From positions 1 to 13,048 of the forward strand of contig CAINDT010000186.1 of assembly GCA_903847495.1 (NCBI GenBank): DNA of 13,048 nucleotides. The letters are read 5' to 3'. Of the stretch, positions 5,802 to 12,692 are shown piece by piece (positions within the stretch are counted from its first letter, which is position 1; every line of letters starts with the position of its first letter). The translations under genes were made by a program, and so were the position numbers. Below the pieces are notes generated by a model. The model was given only the letters and a program-made list of their open reading frames with translations, had not been told where the DNA came from and ran no database searches. This DNA is from an uncultured Actinomycetes bacterium. GTDB taxonomy: Bacteria > Actinomycetota > Thermoleophilia > Gaiellales > F1-60-MAGs149.

Positions 5802-7570
5802 CAGGCCTCCACCAACCGGTTCCGCACGGGGCCGACGCAGGCGCCGCAGTCACTGCAGCCATCCCATCGGCAATCCCCGGTCGGCCGTTCGGCGCGACTC
5901 TGCCACCACTCATCCAGCAGAAACTCCTTGGACACACCGCTGCGCACGTGATCCCACGGCAGCGGGTCGAGAGGATCGCGCTCGCGCGTCGCCTCCACCT
6001 CGAGGTCGCGTCCGGCGGCGGCGAAAGCGTCGCGCCAGAACTCCTCGCGGTGGTGCTCCGACCAGGCGTCGAAGCGCGCTCCCGCGCGCCACGCCGTCTC
6101 GAGCACATCCCCGGTGATCGAATCTCCACGACCGAGCGCGCCTTCCAGCATGCTCGTCCGGACGTCGTGGAGGGAAAGCTTGAGCTGGCGCCCCTTGAGC
6201 GCGCGACGCAGGTAGTCCTGCTTCACACGCAGCTGATCCGGGGGCGCCATGCCGCTCCACTGGAACGGCGTGTGCGGCTTCGGCACGAAGTTCGAAGCGG
6301 AGACGTGGACGGTGAACTTGCCGCCCTCGCCGTAGTGCTTCCGGCCGATTTCACGCGCCTTGAAGCCGAGATCGACGATGCCCTGGACCTCCGCAAAGGT
6401 CTCGAGCGGCAGACCGATCATGAAGTACAGCTTGAGGCTGGTGTACCCGGCGGCGAAGGCCGAGTCGATCGCGTTCTCGATCATCTCGCCGGTGATGGTC
6501 TTGCAGATGATGTCCCGCATCCGCTGCGTCGCCGCCTCGGGGGCCATCGTGATCGAACGCTGACGCGTGTTCGCCGCGGCGGCGAGAGCAACCGGACCCG
6601 TGTCCACGCGGTTCGACGGCAGCGACAGGTGGAGGTCGGGACGGACCTCCTTGATCTCGCGGATCGCCCGAGAGACGCCGGAGTAGTCGCTCGTGGCGAG
6701 CGACGTGAGCGACAGCTCGTCGTAGCCCGTGCACTCAAGCTGCGCGAGGCCAGCCGTGACGACGTCCTCGACCTTGCGCTCGCGCACCGGGCGGTACCAC
6801 GTGCCGGCATGGCAGAAGCGGCAGCCGCGCGTGCAGCCGCGCATGACCTCGACGGACGCGCGCGAGAAGATCGCGCTGGCGTACGGCACGACGGGCTTCG
6901 TCGGTGCCGTGTCGATCGAGAAGTCGGCGAAGATCGCGCGCTCGACGGGCTCCTCACCACGCGCCGGCAGGTACAGGAACGGCAGCTCCGCGAGGCGGTC
7001 GAGGCGCTCTTCACGTGTCTTGACCTCGTCGAGGATGGCGATGATCTGCTGCATCCCCTCCTCGGCCTCGCCCATGAAGAAGGCATCGACAAAGTGCGCA
7101 AGCGGCATCGGGTTCGAGGCGCTCGGACCACCGGCGAGGATGATCGGATCGGCGTCCGTGCGGTCGGCGCTGCGCACCGGGATCTGGGCCAGATCGATCA
7201 GCTCGAGGACGTTCGAGTACGTCAGCTCGGCCTGCAGCGTGATGCCCAGGAGATCGACGTCGCGGACGGGGCGCCATGTCTCGAGCGTGAACAGCGGCAC
7301 GCCCTCGCGACGCATGGCGTCGGCCATGTCGGGCCACGGGCAGTAGACGCGCTCGGCCGAAGCCTCGGTGCGGTCGTTGACGAGGCCGTACAGGATCTGC
7401 AGGGCCTGATTCGAGATGCCGACCTCGTAGGCGTCGGGGTAGGCGAAGGCCACCTTGACGGTCGCATCGGGCTTGACGGTCTCGTTCGTCTCGCCGCCGA
7501 TGTAGCGCGACGGCTTCTCGACCTGCGTCAGAAGACGCTCGATGCGCGGCTGGAGGGAGTGCTGCTCCAC
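5801..7570 (-). CDS. B12-binding-type radical SAM protein (TIGR03960-like), 589 aa
   Basis: Family of uncharacterised radical SAM enzymes with a cobalamin-binding-like N-terminal domain. RYIGGETNE (22-30) matches the family opening. Residues about 35-210 look like the Rossmann-type B12-binding region (KVAFAYPDAYEVGISNQAL; ILAGGPSASNP; FFMGEAEEG). The radical SAM 4Fe-4S motif is C246-TRG-C250-RF-C253 (MRGCTRGCRFCHAG), followed by TIM-barrel segments such as SLTSLATSDYSG and LKLYFMIGLPLET. The C-terminus has four more Cys (C567, C572, C575, C578) that could bind a second cluster or zinc. The GTG at 7570 gives the family-standard N-terminus but has no Shine-Dalgarno; a TAGACT sits 6 bases upstream. 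The rodA stop is 34 bases away. The substrate is unknown. Placement beside DUF2344 and RNase E/G suggests an RNA or ribosome target, which is inference. Confidence 0.93.
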   Translation of the reverse strand: MEQHSLQPRIERLLTQVEKPSRYIGGETNETVKPDATVKVAFAYPDAYEVGISNQALQILYGLVNDRTEASAERVYCPWPDMADAMRREGVPLFTLETWRPVRDVDLLGITLQAELTYSNVLELIDLAQIPVRSADRTDADPIILAGGPSASNPMPLAHFVDAFFMGEAEEGMQQIIAILDEVKTREERLDRLAELPFLYLPARGEEPVERAIFADFSIDTAPTKPVVPYASAIFSRASVEVMRGCTRGCRFCHAGTWYRPVRERKVEDVVTAGLAQLECTGYDELSLTSLATSDYSGVSRAIREIKEVRPDLHLSLPSNRVDTGPVALAAAANTRQRSITMAPEAATQRMRDIICKTITGEMIENAIDSAFAAGYTSLKLYFMIGLPLETFAEVQGIVDLGFKAREIGRKHYGEGGKFTVHVSASNFVPKPHTPFQWSGMAPPDQLRVKQDYLRRALKGRQLKLSLHDVRTSMLEGALGRGDSITGDVLETAWRAGARFDAWSEHHREEFWRDAFAAAGRDLEVEATRERDPLDPLPWDHVRSGVSKEFLLDEWWQSRAERPTGDCRWDGCSDCGACVGPVRNRLVEA

Positions 7571-7576
7571 GGGCAG

Positions 7577-7582
7577 AGTCTA
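7577..7582 (-). promoter_or_regulatory. -10-like element (TAGACT) suggesting a leaderless transcript
   Basis: TAGACT on the minus strand fits the high-GC actinobacterial -10 pattern TAGRNT/TANNNT. It lies 6 bases before the GTG of the radical SAM gene, so transcription would start at or next to the first base of the GTG. That agrees with the lack of any Shine-Dalgarno. A possible -35, CTGACG (7603-7608), is 20 bases upstream, longer than ideal. The same hexamer occurs upstream of mreC. Confidence 0.45.
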
Positions 7583-7589
7583 CCGGGCG

Positions 7590-7604
7590 CGGGCGATTCG
7601 CCCG
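7590..7604 (-). other. GC hairpin immediately after the rodA stop codon
   Basis: A perfect inverted repeat begins on the base after the rodA TGA: CGGGCG-AAT-CGCCCG, a 6-bp stem with a 3-base loop. No T-run follows, so it is not a standard intrinsic terminator. It could partly terminate transcription, protect the 3' end of the elongation operon mRNA, or be chance in GC-rich DNA. It lies between the elongation genes and the putative promoter of the radical SAM gene. Confidence 0.35.
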
Positions 7605-8798
7605 TCAGACACCGTCCGTCGGCGCCGACAGTGCCTTCTCGCGATACCGGCGTGGACGCTCCTGCCACCCCGTGACGGTCGGTTCTTCGCGCACCTGGCG
7701 GATGCCGACGGCGATCGCCAGCCCGATGGCCGTGAGGTTGGTGACGGTGTTGGAGCCGCCGTAGGTCATGAAGGGCAGCGGAATACCGGTGGTCGGCGCA
7801 ATGCCGAGGTTCATGCCGACGTTGACGCCGACCTGAAGCATGATCAGGCCGAAGACGCCGGCCGCGATGAACGACTCCTCGAGGTTGCGGGCACGCGGGA
7901 TGATCCGCCCGATCCGCCACAGGACGAGCAGGTAGAGCATCAGCACGATCGCCGAGCCCACGAAGCCGCGGTTCTCGCCCACGACGGCGAACACGAAGTC
8001 GGTGTGGTGCTCAGGCAGGAAGTTACCGGCTGTCTGACTGACACCCTGCCCACGTCCGGCGAGACCGCCGGAGCCGATCGCGATCATCGATTGCTCCGCC
8101 TGATACGCCGCCGGACTGCCGCCCTGAGGATCCAGGAAGGCCGTGATGCGCTCGGTCTGGTACGGGCGCAGCAGGGGCAAGCCGACGGTCGGCAGGATGC
8201 CGAGCACGAGGATGACGATCGCGACACCGACGCCGCCGATCACCGCAACGTTGCGCCCGGGCAGCCCGGCCACGACGAGGATGGCGAGGGTGATGGCCAC
8301 GTACACGATCGAGGTGCCGAGGTCGGGCTGAATGAACACGAGCGTGAACGGCGGCAGCATCAGGAGGGCGGCGCGGATCGCCATGTTCCAGCCCCTGATC
8401 CCGCGCCGCACGCAGTCGGCCACGATGATCGACAGGCAGACGAGCATCGTCACCTTGCCGATCTCAGACGGCTGAAGGGTGAAGAACGGCAGCGGGATCC
8501 AGCGCTGCGACCCACGCGCCGCGGAGAACCCGAGCACGATGATCAGCAGGCCGATGGTGCTGCCGTAGATGAACCAGAAGAGGCGTCGGTAGATGCGCGG
8601 GTCCACCAGCGCGGCGACCACCGCGAACCCGATCCCGGCCACGATGTAGATGATGTGCCGGCGCACGAAGAAGCCGGGATCACCAGCGATGTCGTTGACG
8701 GTGGCGACCCGGACGGCGTGCTCGCCGATGTACAGGAGCAGCAGCACAGCGGCGACCAGGACCCAGTCGACGCGGCGGAGGAGCGCGGTGCGGCTCAT
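7605..8798 (-). CDS. rodA: Rod-shape determining protein RodA, SEDS peptidoglycan polymerase, 397 aa
   Basis: Multi-pass membrane glycosyltransferase that polymerises lipid II into glycan strands during side-wall growth, paired with PBP2. SEDS hallmarks are visible in order: GSQRWIPLP (96-104), LQPSEIGK (108-115), QPDLGTS (157-163), PYQTERITAFLDP (212-224), FLPEHHTDFVFAVVGEN (260-276) with the conserved Asp D267, and GIPLPFMTYGGSN (338-350). Hydrophobic segments alternate throughout, consistent with about ten membrane helices. A polar cytoplasmic tail of roughly 30 residues ends the protein. The short loops and the position after PBP2 favour RodA over the division paralogue FtsW. The ATG overlaps the PBP2 stop by 4 bases (ATGA), with GGAG about 8 bases upstream. 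Confidence 0.95.
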   Translation of the reverse strand: MSRTALLRRVDWVLVAAVLLLLYIGEHAVRVATVNDIAGDPGFFVRRHIIYIVAGIGFAVVAALVDPRIYRRLFWFIYGSTIGLLIIVLGFSAARGSQRWIPLPFFTLQPSEIGKVTMLVCLSIIVADCVRRGIRGWNMAIRAALLMLPPFTLVFIQPDLGTSIVYVAITLAILVVAGLPGRNVAVIGGVGVAIVILVLGILPTVGLPLLRPYQTERITAFLDPQGGSPAAYQAEQSMIAIGSGGLAGRGQGVSQTAGNFLPEHHTDFVFAVVGENRGFVGSAIVLMLYLLVLWRIGRIIPRARNLEESFIAAGVFGLIMLQVGVNVGMNLGIAPTTGIPLPFMTYGGSNTVTNLTAIGLAIAVGIRQVREEPTVTGWQERPRRYREKALSAPTDGV

Positions 8799-11089
8799 CC
8801 GGCGTTCTCCGTCGTCGCGGTCGTGGACGGGAACAGCGGGGCGCCATCCTGTCGCTGCACCTCGGAGGCGGGATCGACGCCGAGGGCGGGACCGGCGTAC
8901 ACACCGGCCTGCTCGGCACTCGAGATCTGGCCGATCGTCGCCTCATCGATGTTGAACGCCTTGGCCATCACCTGACGGACGGCAGGCGCAGCGGTCTCGC
9001 CGCCGAAGCCGCCCTGCTCGATGACGCACACCACGACGAGCTTCGGGTCGTTCGCGGGCGCGTAACCGGCGAACCACGCGAAGTCGCGCTTGCCGAGCTT
9101 CTCCGCCGTGCCGGTCTTGCCCGACACCTTGATCGGAAAGCCCTTGAATGCGGCGTAGGCCGTGCCGTTGACGTCCTGCGTGACACCGTCGAGTCCCTTG
9201 CGCACCACGTCGAGCATGAACGGATCGAGCTGGACGCGGGTTCCCGGCGCCGGGGTGAGTTTCTCCCGCAGGGTGCCGTCCTGGCCGTACACCGACGCAC
9301 CGACGTGCGGCTGGACGAGCGTGCCGCCGTTGGCGATCAGCGCGTACAGGCGCGCGATCTGGATCGGCGTGACCTCGAGGTCGCCCTGCCCAATCGACTG
9401 CAGCACGGCGTCACCGGAGGTCCAGCGGTTGTGCACGCGATCGTCGCCGAAGCGCCGCGTCTTGTATGCGAAGTCCGGCACGTTGCCCGGCGAGTCCGCG
9501 CCGATGTCGATACCGGTCGGCGCGCCGAACCCGAGCCGCTTGGCCCAGAGCGGCTGGGGCTCGAAGTTGCCGGCCTTCGGCGTGGCGTCGTACAGGCGCT
9601 TGCCGAGCTCGTAGAAGTAGGTATCGCAGGAGGCCGTCAGCGCCTGCATCATGTTCATCGGCTCGTCGACGTCCGACTCGAAGTTGCGGTAGGTCTGGCC
9701 GTCGATGGTCATCTGCGGCGAGCACTGGATCTGGCCGTCGGGCCGCACGAGGCCGGAAGCCCCAGCGGCGAACGCCGTCACCGGCTTGAACGTCGAGCCC
9801 GCTGGGTAGAGGCCGTTCAGCGCGCGATTGAGCAGCGGCGAGCGATTCCCATCGCCGGCCAACTGATTCCAGTACCGCTGCCCCTCGGGGCCGGCCAGGA
9901 TCGCCGGATCGAAGCCGGGGTTCGAGGCCATCGCGCGAATCGCCCCAGTCCGCGGATCCATCGCGATGATCGCGCCGCCTTCCGCCGCGGGATGCCCATG
10001 GGTGCGGGCGTAGGTGATCGCCTCGCGCAGGGCGTTCTCGGCGGCCGCCTGGACGCCGGCGTCGATCGTCAGACGGATGTTGTCGCCGGGCTTGGCGGCG
10101 CGAGAGCGCACGATCGGACCGACGGGATCCCCGAAGGCATCGACGCGCCGCTGCAACGACCCGTTCGTGCCGCGGAGGTACCGATCGAAGAACTGCTCGA
10201 CGCCGCGCTGGCCGACGACGTCGCCGGCCGAGGCGTTGCGGTACGTCACCTGGTCCTTGATCTGCTCGCCGGAGACCTCACCCAGCTCGCCCCACAGGTG
10301 CGGCGCCATCGGGAAGAGCTTCCCGCTCTGCCCGCGTGTCTGGCGGTACGAGCGCGCGGTGCCCTCGACGATGCGCACACCCGGGAACTGGCCCGCGCGC
10401 TCCTTGAGGTAGAAGAGCACATCGCGATCAACGTCCTTCGCGATCACGATCGAGTCGAAGGGCGCCTTGATCGACGCGACGTGGATGTCGTCCTCGACCT
10501 GCGCCACGGAGACGCCGACGATGCCCGCCAATTCGCGCAGCTGCGGATAGTCCTTCGTGCAACCGGCCCACGCTCGCACCGTCTGCCCGCCATCGAGCTG
10601 CTGCTTGATCGCCGTCAGGCGCGCGGCGCGACGCTCCTTCGGCAGCGTTCCCGCTCGCTCGATCGCCTCGGCGATGCGGCGAGCGCGCTCGTCCGAGGAA
10701 CGCGCGTCGAACGGCCCCTGCACGTCTCTGCCGCATCCGGTCAGAAGATCCGGGAAACGTGTGGGGTCGATCGCCACCGAGTTCGACGGCCGGCTGCCGA
10801 CGAGCACCTTGCCGGTGTTGTCGAGAATCTGCCCGCGCGCCGCCGGCACGTCGATGCTGCGCAGGCCGTTGGAGATGGCCTGCGCGCGATAGACCTGCAC
10901 GTCGAGTACCTGGAGGGACCACAGCCGCAGAATCAGGATGATCACGATCACGGCGGCGATCAGCGCGAGGATGGTGACGCGCCGGGCGATCCCGTCGCGG
11001 TCGAAGCCCTCGTTGCCGGTCGGTTGCTGCGGCCGCGGCGGTGGCGGCGGATACGCGAGAGTCGGCTCGTCGGTGCGCGGCGTGCTCAT
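8795..11089 (-). CDS. mrdA: Penicillin-binding protein 2 (class B transpeptidase), 764 aa
   Basis: DD-transpeptidase that cross-links peptidoglycan in the elongation complex with RodA. A Pro-rich cytoplasmic N-terminus (YPPPPPRPQQP, 13-23) leads to one membrane anchor (about 37-57). The pedestal domain contains RGQILDNTG (85-93), an extra helical stretch (about 110-180) bearing C119 and C177, and YLRGTNGSLQRRVDAFG (304-320). The transpeptidase domain has the nucleophile motif S432-TF-K435 in YPAGSTFKP, S487-C-D489 in the SxN position (SCDTYFY is common in PBP2), and K658-T-G660 in SGKTGTAEK. The ATG at 11089 overlaps the mreD stop (ATGA) and has GAGAGGGA upstream. A more upstream start at 11203 is possible in frame but would lie inside mreD and add sequence unlike the family. 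The last 45 residues are a polar tail. Confidence 0.95.
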   Translation of the reverse strand: MSTPRTDEPTLAYPPPPPRPQQPTGNEGFDRDGIARRVTILALIAAVIVIILILRLWSLQVLDVQVYRAQAISNGLRSIDVPAARGQILDNTGKVLVGSRPSNSVAIDPTRFPDLLTGCGRDVQGPFDARSSDERARRIAEAIERAGTLPKERRAARLTAIKQQLDGGQTVRAWAGCTKDYPQLRELAGIVGVSVAQVEDDIHVASIKAPFDSIVIAKDVDRDVLFYLKERAGQFPGVRIVEGTARSYRQTRGQSGKLFPMAPHLWGELGEVSGEQIKDQVTYRNASAGDVVGQRGVEQFFDRYLRGTNGSLQRRVDAFGDPVGPIVRSRAAKPGDNIRLTIDAGVQAAAENALREAITYARTHGHPAAEGGAIIAMDPRTGAIRAMASNPGFDPAILAGPEGQRYWNQLAGDGNRSPLLNRALNGLYPAGSTFKPVTAFAAGASGLVRPDGQIQCSPQMTIDGQTYRNFESDVDEPMNMMQALTASCDTYFYELGKRLYDATPKAGNFEPQPLWAKRLGFGAPTGIDIGADSPGNVPDFAYKTRRFGDDRVHNRWTSGDAVLQSIGQGDLEVTPIQIARLYALIANGGTLVQPHVGASVYGQDGTLREKLTPAPGTRVQLDPFMLDVVRKGLDGVTQDVNGTAYAAFKGFPIKVSGKTGTAEKLGKRDFAWFAGYAPANDPKLVVVCVIEQGGFGGETAAPAVRQVMAKAFNIDEATIGQISSAEQAGVYAGPALGVDPASEVQRQDGAPLFPSTTATTENAG

Positions 11090-11679
11090 GCGCGATCCCT
11101 CTCGGGGACGCCGGCGACGCGGCGCAGCAGCGGAAGCAGGAGGATCCCGAGCAGAACCGTGAACGCGAGACCGGCCAGCGCGCGGGCGGCGAACGTCCCC
11201 CACGCTACGTCCTGTCCCTCGATTGCGATCGTGACGATGACATCGCCGACGATGATGGCAAGCGTCGCGACCATCAGCATGGCGATGGCCATGCCGAGCG
11301 AGACGCGACGCCGACGCTCGGCCCAGACACCGGCGATCCAGCCAACTGGGGTGAGCACGAGGGCGGATGCGCCGAGCGGCGTCTGTACGGCAACGTCGAG
11401 CAGGAGCCCGGCCACGAAGCCCGCGATCGCGCCCCAGCTAGCACCGAAGCGCACGGCGATCGCCACGATCACGATCGCGGCGAGGTCGGGCACCGCTCCG
11501 AGCACGCGCGCGTCGATCGCGAGCGCGATCTCGAGGTAGACGGCGATGATCAGGGCGAGTCCGAGCACAAGCGCGCCGACCGGAGAGGTGCGCGCCGCGC
11601 GCGGCGTCTCCCCCGTCTCCTCGTCCTCGAACAGGTCGTCCTCAAACTCGTCGAACTCGTGCAGCTCGGCGGCACTCAC
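11086..11679 (-). CDS. mreD: Rod-shape determining membrane protein MreD, 197 aa
   Basis: Integral membrane partner of MreC in the elongasome. Residues 1-27 are strongly acidic (HEFDEFEDDLFEDEETGE), then about six hydrophobic segments follow at roughly 33-56, 62-78, 82-97, 101-120, 128-152 and 164-187. The stretch GLLLDVAVQTPLGASAL (91-107) fits the conserved MreD segment with Asp and L-G. The family is poorly conserved, so position between mreC and PBP2 is an important part of this call. The start is GTG, overlapping the mreC stop by 4 bases (GTGA). The stop overlaps the PBP2 ATG by 4 bases. The acidic leader is not a usual MreD feature. Confidence 0.88.
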   Translation of the reverse strand: MSAAELHEFDEFEDDLFEDEETGETPRAARTSPVGALVLGLALIIAVYLEIALAIDARVLGAVPDLAAIVIVAIAVRFGASWGAIAGFVAGLLLDVAVQTPLGASALVLTPVGWIAGVWAERRRRVSLGMAIAMLMVATLAIIVGDVIVTIAIEGQDVAWGTFAARALAGLAFTVLLGILLLPLLRRVAGVPERDRA

Positions 11680-12590
11680 GACGTGCCACCGCCGGTCAGG
11701 ATCACGACGTTGGCGAACGACCCCAGGTCGACCCAGGGCACGACGAGCACGCTCTTGTAGGTGTTCGCGTCGCTCTGGCGCGCCTCACTGACGACCCCGA
11801 TCGGGAGACCGCGCGGGTAGGCGGAGGCGAGGCGCCCCGTCGGATCCAGAAAGCCGCTGGTGACCACGCGGTCACCGGGTTGCACGATGCTCGAGCCGCG
11901 CACGAAGCCCAGCACCAGCACGGACGGATCCGCGGCACTGGGCTGGAGGATGCCGTCGGCGCCGCGCCGTCCGGCAACGGTCGCGCCAACCGCGACATCC
12001 GCGTTCGACAGCAGCGCGACGGTCGCGGTACCGGACGTGATCCGGCTGATCTTGCCGATCAACGCCGCACCACCGATATCGGCGGTTGCAGAGACGCCGG
12101 CGAGTACCGGATCACCGACCTGCACACCCGCGTTCTCCCCTGCGTCGACGACGACCGTGCTGGACGTCAGCGAGGGCGAGCGCGCGACGACGCGCGCGGC
12201 TCGGGGCATGTAGGCATCGGTCTCCGGGAACGCGGGCGACTTGATGTAGTTGAGCAGGCCGCGCAGTTCGTCGGCATCCTGCTGCCCCACCTCCGCACGC
12301 GAGAGCTCGGCGCGCAACGTGGCGTTCTCCGCGAGCAGGCTGTCGCGCTCGGTCTGCGCCGAGCGAACGTCGCCGAACCAGCCGATCAGATCGCGCACGG
12401 GCTGCGTGGCGCGCTGCGCCACCTGCTGAATGGCAGAGGTCGTATCAGCGGCGGTGTCCTGCGCCGTCACGACCTCGGCCTGCGCTCGGATGGAGAAGGT
12501 GACAAGCAGCAGCGCAGCCGCGATCAGCACGGCCGGCACGAGGCGGCGAACGAGGCGGGTGCGGGCGGTGGGCGTCCGGGTACGGGACAT
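11676..12590 (-). CDS. mreC: Rod-shape determining protein MreC, 304 aa
   Basis: Bitopic membrane protein that scaffolds the elongation machinery and activates PBP2. An Arg-rich cytoplasmic N-terminus (1-16) precedes a membrane helix (about 17-34). A predicted coiled coil lies at about 74-112 (TERDSLLAENATLRAEL). The extracytoplasmic beta domains show family segments: VVVDAGENAGVQVGDPV (146-162), ALIGKISRI (176-184), QPGDRVVTSGF (237-247) and YPRGLPIGVV (258-267). The length is typical. The ATG gives a sensible N-terminus, but I see no clear Shine-Dalgarno in the C-rich bases before it. The stop overlaps mreD (GTGA). It is the first gene of the elongation operon in this window, after a 102-base gap. 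mreB, which often precedes mreC, is not adjacent; a rhodanese gene is there instead. Confidence 0.95.
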   Translation of the reverse strand: MSRTRTPTARTRLVRRLVPAVLIAAALLLVTFSIRAQAEVVTAQDTAADTTSAIQQVAQRATQPVRDLIGWFGDVRSAQTERDSLLAENATLRAELSRAEVGQQDADELRGLLNYIKSPAFPETDAYMPRAARVVARSPSLTSSTVVVDAGENAGVQVGDPVLAGVSATADIGGAALIGKISRITSGTATVALLSNADVAVGATVAGRRGADGILQPSAADPSVLVLGFVRGSSIVQPGDRVVTSGFLDPTGRLASAYPRGLPIGVVSEARQSDANTYKSVLVVPWVDLGSFANVVILTGGGTS

Positions 12591-12642
12591 AGGCGGCGTG
12601 AAGCGCGGGAAGGCGCGCTACTGAGCGGATTCAGCAGGGCGA

Positions 12643-12671
12643 AGTCTACCGCCCGGACTGGGTGCGGTCGG
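12643..12671 (-). promoter_or_regulatory. Candidate promoter of the mreC-mreD-mrdA-rodA operon
   Basis: In the 102-base gap before mreC the minus strand has TAGACT (12643-12648), a good actinobacterial -10. CCGACC (12666-12671) lies 17 bases upstream, a weak -35 that keeps only the central GAC. The expected start would leave a leader of about 45 bases before the mreC ATG. TAGACT is preceded by GG and followed by pyrimidine-rich sequence, as at 7577-7582. The spacing is ideal; the -35 match is poor. Confidence 0.4.
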
Positions 12672-12679
12672 TGGGGCGG
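12649..12679 (-). other. Inverted repeat between the rhodanese gene and mreC
   Basis: CCGCCC and GGGCGG (12674-12679 and 12649-12654 as read on the minus strand) form a perfect 6-bp stem around a 19-base loop, 14 bases after the rhodanese stop. There is no following T-run. It overlaps the candidate -35 and abuts the -10, so it could act as a weak terminator or a binding site, but chance is likely in such GC-rich sequence. Confidence 0.2.
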
Positions 12680-12692
12680 CTTCCCGAATGCC

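Noticed and set aside
5773..6129. Upstream extension of the DUF2344 gene to an ATG at 6129
   Set aside because: It would overlap the radical SAM coding region by about 330 bases and add sequence unlike the family; the frame is open there only because of GC-biased codons.
5948..7675. 575-codon open frame on the plus strand opposite the radical SAM gene
   Set aside because: Antisense shadow with Arg/Asp/Leu-rich composition; the minus strand here carries the CxxxCxxC enzyme.
7542..8975. 477-codon open frame on the plus strand opposite rodA
   Set aside because: The translation is a His/Asp/Glu/Arg-rich string typical of the complement of membrane-protein codons; not a credible gene.
11090..11203. 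Upstream in-frame start for PBP2 inside mreD
   Set aside because: The ATG at 11089 has a good ribosome binding site, the ATGA overlap used by its neighbours, and gives a normal short cytoplasmic tail before the membrane anchor.
9305..11539. 744-codon open frame on the plus strand opposite PBP2 and mreD
   Set aside because: Antisense shadow of two well-supported genes; no recognisable motifs and no start signals worth noting.
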